Source: Actinophytocola xinjiangensis (GTDB lineage: Bacteria; Actinomycetota; Actinomycetes; Mycobacteriales; Pseudonocardiaceae). From it: 64,000 nt of DNA. The notes beneath the pieces are model-generated. The model saw only the letters and a list, made by a program, of their open reading frames with translations, was not told where the DNA came from and ran no database searches. The stretch covers positions 62,001 through 126,000 of the forward strand of contig NZ_MSIF01000019.1 of NCBI RefSeq assembly GCF_001921215.1, in the 5' to 3' direction. Below are positions 60,446-64,000 of this stretch, one piece after another. Position numbers and translations under genes: made by a program. How positions within the stretch are numbered: the stretch's first letter is position 1; each line of letters begins with the position of its first letter.

Positions 60446-60484
60446 TGGTGTCCTTCCCGGGTGGGGTTGCCGGGAAGGACACCA
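60446..60484 (+). terminator. Hairpin terminator
   Basis: Perfect 15-base stem (60446-60460 with 60470-60484) and 9-base loop, starting 3 bases after the hydroxyacid dehydrogenase stop. The next ~170 bases to 60658 show no gene. Confidence 0.8.
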
Positions 60485-60658
60485 CCGACGTCGAGCCGGT
60501 CCAACGGGGCGGTAGGACCATTCTCGGCTCGACCACACGACGTCGTGCTGGGGGGAGAGCACTGACGTCGGACGCACGTGAATCGGCCAGGGGGCATCCG
60601 TGCAACGGCCATCAGGTGAAGTGCGCACGAACGGTGTAGTTCGGTTACGCCGTACGGC

Positions 60659-61504
60659 CTAGCGTCCGGTCATCCCGTCCGGGTCGCCGCCGAAGTCGTC
60701 ATCGTCGTCGTCGTCGCCACTGCCGCCGCTGTTGCCCCGGGAGGGCGTGGTCGACGGGTCCGGACTGCTGTACGAGGGCTTGCTCGGTTTGGACCTGCCC
60801 GTGGACGACGGGCGGTCGGAGGGCTGGGCGGCGTTCGGCGCGTCGTCATCGTCGGGGGCCGTGTTCGTCCGCCGGTCCTCGTCCTCGTCCTCGTCCTCGT
60901 CGGTGGTGCTGGTCGCCGGGGCGACGCTCGAGGTGTGCACACCGGCGTTGCGGGTGGCCTTCGACGAGCGTCCGGCCGGGCCGAGGCGTTCGCGCAGCTC
61001 GGCCACGTCCTCACGGATGCGTTCGGCGGTCGGCTCGTCGACCTTGTCGGCCAGGTGGTCGGCGTGGGCGAGCAGCCGGGTGGCGTCGGGGATGCGGCCC
61101 TGGTCGACGGCGGTCCTGGCGTCCCGCAGCGCGCCGTCGGCGCGTTCGAGGGCGACCCGGGACTCGGCGATACCGCCGAACACCAGCTCGGTCACCGGCC
61201 ACAGTGGACTGTCAGGTCCGGCCTGGGCGGCGACGGCGGTCAGCCCACCGCAGGTCACCACGAGCGCGGCGGCCACGGTCGCGCCGGCCCGGCGCCACCG
61301 CCCCCGGTCGCGCGACGGGCGGGCGACGGCGGCGGTCACCGCGTCCAGCAGCCGCTCGTCGGTCGGGCCGGCCGAGGGCATGGCCGAACGCCAGTGGAAC
61401 AGCAGCCGCTCCACCTCGCCGCCGTCGACGGGTTCGCCGCGGCCGAGGCGGTCGAACAGTTCGTCGTCGCGGCGGGGGTCCCCGGGCGGGAGTCGGACAC
61501 TCAC
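60659..61504 (-). CDS. rsdA: RsdA-like anti-sigma factor
   Basis: 281 residues from GTG 61504 (GTGA overlap with the sigma gene). The N-terminal ~35 residues (DDELFDRLGRGEPVDGGEVE ... LFHWRSAM) resemble the SigD-binding segment of mycobacterial RsdA. A transmembrane helix lies at ~78-98 (GATVAAALVVTCGGLTAVAA), then an extracellular helical region (~100-185) of the DUF5667 type. The last ~90 residues are low-complexity, with acidic runs (DEDEDEDED and GDDDDDDD) and Ser/Pro-rich parts. Anchors and inhibits the ECF sigma encoded just upstream until proteolysis releases it. Confidence 0.83.
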   Translation of the reverse strand: MSVRLPPGDPRRDDELFDRLGRGEPVDGGEVERLLFHWRSAMPSAGPTDERLLDAVTAAVARPSRDRGRWRRAGATVAAALVVTCGGLTAVAAQAGPDSPLWPVTELVFGGIAESRVALERADGALRDARTAVDQGRIPDATRLLAHADHLADKVDEPTAERIREDVAELRERLGPAGRSSKATRNAGVHTSSVAPATSTTDEDEDEDEDRRTNTAPDDDDAPNAAQPSDRPSSTGRSKPSKPSYSSPDPSTTPSRGNSGGSGDDDDDDDFGGDPDGMTGR

Positions 61505-62058
61505 ACGATCACCCCGTCGGTGGCGCGCACCCACTCGCGCAGGCGCGCGAGCGCGCGGGCCTGGGCCATCCGCACCGCCGCCGGGGTCTTGCCGATGACC
61601 GCGCCGACCTCCTCGGCCGACAGGCCGGCGGCCACCCGCAGCACGATGATCTCGCGCTGGGACTCGGTCAGGTCGTCCAGCAGCGGCAGCAGACGCCGGG
61701 ACAGGTCGGCGTGCACGGCCTTGTCCTCGGGGCTCCACCGCTCGTCGGCGCGTTCGGGGATGGTCTCCACGGTGCGCAGTGCGGGCGCGCGGTGGGCGTC
61801 GGCGACCTTGTTGGCCGCGATCCGGTAGACGAACGCGGTGAACGGCAGGCCGCGGTCCTGGTAGCGGGGCAGCGCCTCGAACACGGCCAGGCAGACGTCC
61901 TGGGCGACGTCGTCGGGGGAGACGTCCCCACGGCCGAGCGAACCCAGGTGTGCCCAGCAGTAGCGGAGCACGCCGGGGCGGATCCGCGCGAGCAGCTGCG
62001 CGGCCGCGTCCGGCTCACCGCGCCGGGCACGCGTCGCGAGCTCGTTGTCGAGCGTCAC
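61501..62058 (-). CDS. sigD: ECF RNA polymerase sigma factor, SigD-like
   Basis: 185 residues from GTG 62058. Region 2 (CWAHLGSLGRGDVSPDDVAQ ... FTAFVYRIAANKVADAHR) and region 4 (LTESQREIIVLRVAAGLSAE ... KTPAAVRMAQARALARLRE) are complete, with no extra domain. The partner RsdA-type anti-sigma is translationally coupled. In mycobacteria SigD is tied to stringent/starvation responses; assignment to that group is from the partner and overall similarity. Confidence 0.87.
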   Translation of the reverse strand: MTLDNELATRARRGEPDAAAQLLARIRPGVLRYCWAHLGSLGRGDVSPDDVAQDVCLAVFEALPRYQDRGLPFTAFVYRIAANKVADAHRAPALRTVETIPERADERWSPEDKAVHADLSRRLLPLLDDLTESQREIIVLRVAAGLSAEEVGAVIGKTPAAVRMAQARALARLREWVRATDGVIV

Positions 62059-62064
62059 ACCTGG

Positions 62065-62070
62065 AGCCTA
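62065..62070 (-). promoter_or_regulatory. -10 box TAGGCT, leaderless start of the sigma gene
   Basis: On the minus strand TAGGCT lies 6 bases before GTG 62058 and no ribosome binding site is visible. Confidence 0.4.
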
Positions 62071-62121
62071 GCCAGGCGTGGCCGGCCTCCGGTAGCGACT
62101 CCCCGGGCTACGGTGTCCGGC

Positions 62122-62478
62122 GTGAGCGATTCGAATCACCCGTACAGCCCAGCGGTCGTGGCCGGCGGCCTGGTCTTCGTGTCCGGCTCGTTGCCGCTGC
62201 TGCCCGACGGCACGGTCGTCAAGGGCGGCCGGGCCGCCTTCGACGCGGCGGTCGAGAACCTCAAGGAGCGGATGGCGCACGTCGGCGCCCGCCTGGAGGA
62301 CATGGTCAAGCTGACCTACTTCGTCACCGACATCTCGTTGCGTGACGTGGCCAACGACCAGTTCATCGACCTGTGGGCCCACCCCCGGCCGGCACGCACG
62401 GTCGTCGGTGTCGCCGAGCTGCCCTACGGGTGCGAGGTCGAGCTGGACGCGGTGGTCCGCGCCCCGGTCACGTCCTGA
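62122..62478 (+). CDS. RidA (YjgF/YER057c/UK114) family protein
   Basis: 118 residues from GTG 62122; GTG 62113 is an alternative. Pattern: NHPYSPAVVAGGLVFVSGSL, LERMAHVGARLEDMVKLTYF-like helix, and the C-terminal block HPRPARTVVGVAELPYGCEV with the Arg that binds imine substrates in true RidA. Deaminates reactive enamines/imines from PLP enzymes. Convergent with the recombinase, sharing 11 bases at the 3' ends. Confidence 0.92.
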   Translation: MSDSNHPYSPAVVAGGLVFVSGSLPLLPDGTVVKGGRAAFDAAVENLKERMAHVGARLEDMVKLTYFVTDISLRDVANDQFIDLWAHPRPARTVVGVAELPYGCEVELDAVVRAPVTS

Positions 62479-63646
62479 GCGCGTCGCCGACCAGGTCGAC
62501 GGCGCTGCGCCCGGGGTCGCGCGCGGCGTTGTTGTAGACCTGCTCGGTGGTGTCGACGCTGGTGTGTCCGACGTCGGCCTGGATGTGCACGAGCTGCGCG
62601 CCGGCCTCGACGGCGGTGGTGACGTAGAAGTGGCGCAGCGCGTGCGGGTGCATGGCGTCGGCGACGTCGCGCAGCGGTTCGCCGGCCGCGACGGCGATCC
62701 GGCGCAGCAGCTGCCACACGCCTTGGCGCTGGTAGCGCCCGCCGGTGCGGGTGATCAGCAGCGGGGCCGTGCGGTCCGGGGTGGCCGGGGCGGTCTCGGT
62801 ACTGGTGTGGTCGCGTAGCCGCAGGTAGCCGAGCAGGGCGCGTTCGGCGGTCTCGTGCAGGTAGACGACGCGGTTCTTGCCGCCTTTGCCGCTGACCCGC
62901 AGCGCCCGGCGGCCCCGGGTGACGTGCAGGTCGTCGCGGTCCAGGGCGCACAGTTCGCTGACCCGCAGCCCGAGGGTGAACAGGCCGACGACGGCGGTGG
63001 CGCGGGCGGTGTCGAGCAGGCTGGCGCCCCGGCGGGTGGCCGACGCGGTGGCGAACAGCGCGCGGACCTGTCCGGTGGTGAGTACGACGGTGCTGGCGGT
63101 GCTGCCGGTCGGGGCGACCAGACCGAGCCGGCGGCGGTTGAGGGCGGCGGGGTTGCCGGCGGCCAGGCCGGTGTCGGCGAGGTGGGTGTAGAGGGCCTTG
63201 ACGGTGGCGAGCATGCGGTCGCGGGTGGCGGGCGCGGCGCCGGCGGTGTCGAGGTCGGCGAGCCAGGTCTTGACGTGGGTGGCGGTGGCGGCCTGGGGGT
63301 CGATGCCCCGGCTGGCGCACCAGCGGAACCAGTGCAGTGGGCGGAACCGGCCACGGGGGGCCGGGGGTGGGGCGTGGGTGGCCGGTCGGGTCGCGGTGGT
63401 GACCAGGGCGGCGTAGGCGGTGATGGCGGCGGCCCAGTCGCCGTCGGGGGTGGTGATCCACTCGCGCAGGTCGGTGGGGCTGGTGGGTAGGCCCAGTCCT
63501 TCGGCGTAGGTGCGGCGGGTGGCGTGGTTGCCGTAGCCGCTGAGCCAGTCGGTGATCTCGCCCAGCAGCCGGTGTGGCTGCGCGACGGCGGGCCAGGGGC
63601 CCTGGTCGTCGGCCGGCACGAGGTCGTTTCCACCCAGGATCGTCAC
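62468..63646 (-). CDS. Tyrosine recombinase/integrase (XerC-like)
   Basis: 392 residues, ATG 63646. N-terminal SAM-like core-binding region (~95-170, FRWCASRGIDPQAATATHVK). The catalytic domain has Arg in FTLGLRVSEL, Lys in VSGKGGKNRV, His/Arg in HPHALRHFY, His in VGHTSVDT, and Tyr in TTEQVYNNA. All residues of the active site are present. An extra ~90-residue N-terminus is unlike XerC/D. It probably serves a mobile or plasmid-type element whose other genes begin across the AT-rich spacer at 63756. The ridA 3' end is a possible attachment site. Confidence 0.92.
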   Translation of the reverse strand: MTILGGNDLVPADDQGPWPAVAQPHRLLGEITDWLSGYGNHATRRTYAEGLGLPTSPTDLREWITTPDGDWAAAITAYAALVTTATRPATHAPPPAPRGRFRPLHWFRWCASRGIDPQAATATHVKTWLADLDTAGAAPATRDRMLATVKALYTHLADTGLAAGNPAALNRRRLGLVAPTGSTASTVVLTTGQVRALFATASATRRGASLLDTARATAVVGLFTLGLRVSELCALDRDDLHVTRGRRALRVSGKGGKNRVVYLHETAERALLGYLRLRDHTSTETAPATPDRTAPLLITRTGGRYQRQGVWQLLRRIAVAAGEPLRDVADAMHPHALRHFYVTTAVEAGAQLVHIQADVGHTSVDTTEQVYNNAARDPGRSAVDLVGDALRT

Positions 63647-63655
63647 GTCCCCCAG

Positions 63656-63687
63656 CTTAGCTACAAAAGCACAGTTCTGTAGCTAAG
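63656..63687. repeat. Perfect 10-base inverted repeat upstream of the recombinase
   Basis: CTTAGCTACA (63656-63665) and TGTAGCTAAG (63678-63687) with a 12-base spacer that itself contains ACAG-TT-CTGT. It begins 10 bases upstream of the recombinase start in an AT-rich region. Candidate operator or recombinase arm/core site. Confidence 0.55.
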
Positions 63688-63705
63688 TTATGTTGAGGTT
63701 GAACA

Positions 63706-63728
63706 ATCTCTAACCCGAGTTACGAGAT
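63706..63728. repeat. Second inverted repeat in the AT-rich spacer
   Basis: ATCTCTAAC (63706-63714), spacer CCGA, then GTTA, one extra C, and GAGAT (63719-63728): nine paired positions with a single bulge. Lies midway between the recombinase and the divergent gene at 63756, so it could be a shared control site. Confidence 0.4.
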
Positions 63729-63742
63729 ATATAACCCTCTAC

Positions 63743-63748
63743 TAGACT
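63743..63748 (+). promoter_or_regulatory. -10 box TAGACT for the gene at 63756
   Basis: TAGACT ends 7 bases before ATG 63756; no ribosome binding site is seen, suggesting another leaderless transcript. Confidence 0.4.
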
Positions 63749-63755
63749 GTGGATC

Positions 63756-64000
63756 ATGCTGGAAGTGCAGCTCGACGCGTCGGGATTGTGTGGGTTCAGT
63801 CGGTGCCGGGCCCCGTTGCCCGGGCCGGGGCCGAAAGGCGGCCGGCCGTTCGCCTACTGCCCCGACCGGGCCTGGCCCGGGGGCCGCACGTGCAAGCAGT
63901 TGGCGGCCGCGCAGGACGCGTTGGTGGAGGCACTCGGCGCGGAGACCACCCCGGTCACCGACGCCACGTCGGGCTTCTCCGAGGCCGCGGGGCGGCTGGT
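63756..64000 (+). CDS. Protein with N-terminal four-cysteine motif (3' end outside window)
   Basis: 81 complete codons are visible (MLEVQLDASGLCGFSRCRAP...). Cys12, Cys17, Cys35 and Cys46 form C-x4-C-x17-C-x10-C with a GRPFAYC core, a layout reminiscent of the small zinc modules at the start of actinobacterial plasmid/ICE-associated coiled-coil DNA-binding proteins. After Cys46 the sequence becomes helical (KQLAAAQDALVEALGAETTP). Divergent from the recombinase across the AT-rich spacer, so probably part of the same element. Family assignment is tentative because the gene is cut by the window end. Confidence 0.65.
   Translation, partial: MLEVQLDASGLCGFSRCRAPLPGPGPKGGRPFAYCPDRAWPGGRTCKQLAAAQDALVEALGAETTPVTDATSGFSEAAGRL

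Overview
The window is about 72% GC, uses GTG starts freely and is packed with genes joined by 4-base ATGA or GTGA stop/start overlaps. It also shows leaderless -10 boxes six or seven bases before the start codon, Tat-type signal peptides, ECF sigma/anti-sigma pairs and Ser/Thr kinases. This points to a filamentous actinomycete, plausibly Pseudonocardiales (Saccharothrix/Lentzea/Actinosynnema-like); that assignment is inference from style and gene content only.

Layout. 1-4.1 kb: a DUF5937/ArsR-type regulator with its own palindrome, an inositol-phosphatase-like protein lacking one metal ligand, and a membrane-anchored NACHT NTPase. 4.1-12.8 kb: two paralogous two-component plus ABC-exporter sets. 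One is intact; the other has an amber stop in its histidine kinase and an ABC permease carrying an extracellular sandwich domain. 12.9-16.4 kb: DUF72 protein, a repetitive 96-residue protein, and a secreted GH29 fucosidase. 16.5-17.8 kb: cupin and SDR pair. 17.6-24.9 kb: a tightly overlapping five-gene minus-strand operon (unrecognised 1070-residue glycosidase-like protein, enolase-superfamily dehydratase, DapA-family lyase, SDR, SGNH hydrolase). It faces an IclR regulator joined to a CUT1 sugar ABC importer and an AraC regulator (25.0-29.7 kb). 29.7-34.9 kb: PhoD phosphatase, P450, double-VOC protein, MFS exporter. 35.0-38.0 kb: a secreted 1000-residue PA14/sorbosone-dehydrogenase-like/CBM/3-keto-disaccharide-hydrolase fusion. 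38.2-40.9 kb: enoyl-CoA hydratase, a broken gene remnant, a Tat-exported propeller-like protein and a cell-wall-peptidase-like protein. 41.0-53.8 kb: ROK regulator divergent from a Gfo/Idh/MocA oxidoreductase, a CUT2 (Rbs-type) ABC importer, a TIM-barrel epimerase and a 1591-residue secreted ThuA/sorbosone-dehydrogenase-like/PKD/CBM/FIMAH protein. 54.0-57.0 kb: Ser/Thr kinase and a divergent TIR-STAND protein. 57.1-60.4 kb: acyltransferase, glucarate dehydratase, 2-hydroxyacid dehydrogenase. 60.7-62.5 kb: SigD-like ECF sigma with RsdA-like anti-sigma, and RidA. 62.5-64.0 kb: a tyrosine recombinase, an AT-rich spacer with inverted repeats, and the start of a cysteine-motif protein.

Working together. 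Most of the window is carbohydrate acquisition. The strongest systems-level idea is a 3-keto-glycoside module: two large secreted proteins could oxidise and cleave glycosides outside the cell, the ROK-controlled importer would take up the products, and the Gfo/Idh/MocA enzyme and epimerase would process them inside. A second sugar-acid route is suggested by the SDR/dehydratase/aldolase operon next to a fucosidase. Two unrelated STAND-type NTPases (NACHT and TIR-STAND) are candidate immune or signalling proteins. All functional statements rest on motif recognition by eye; no database search was run.
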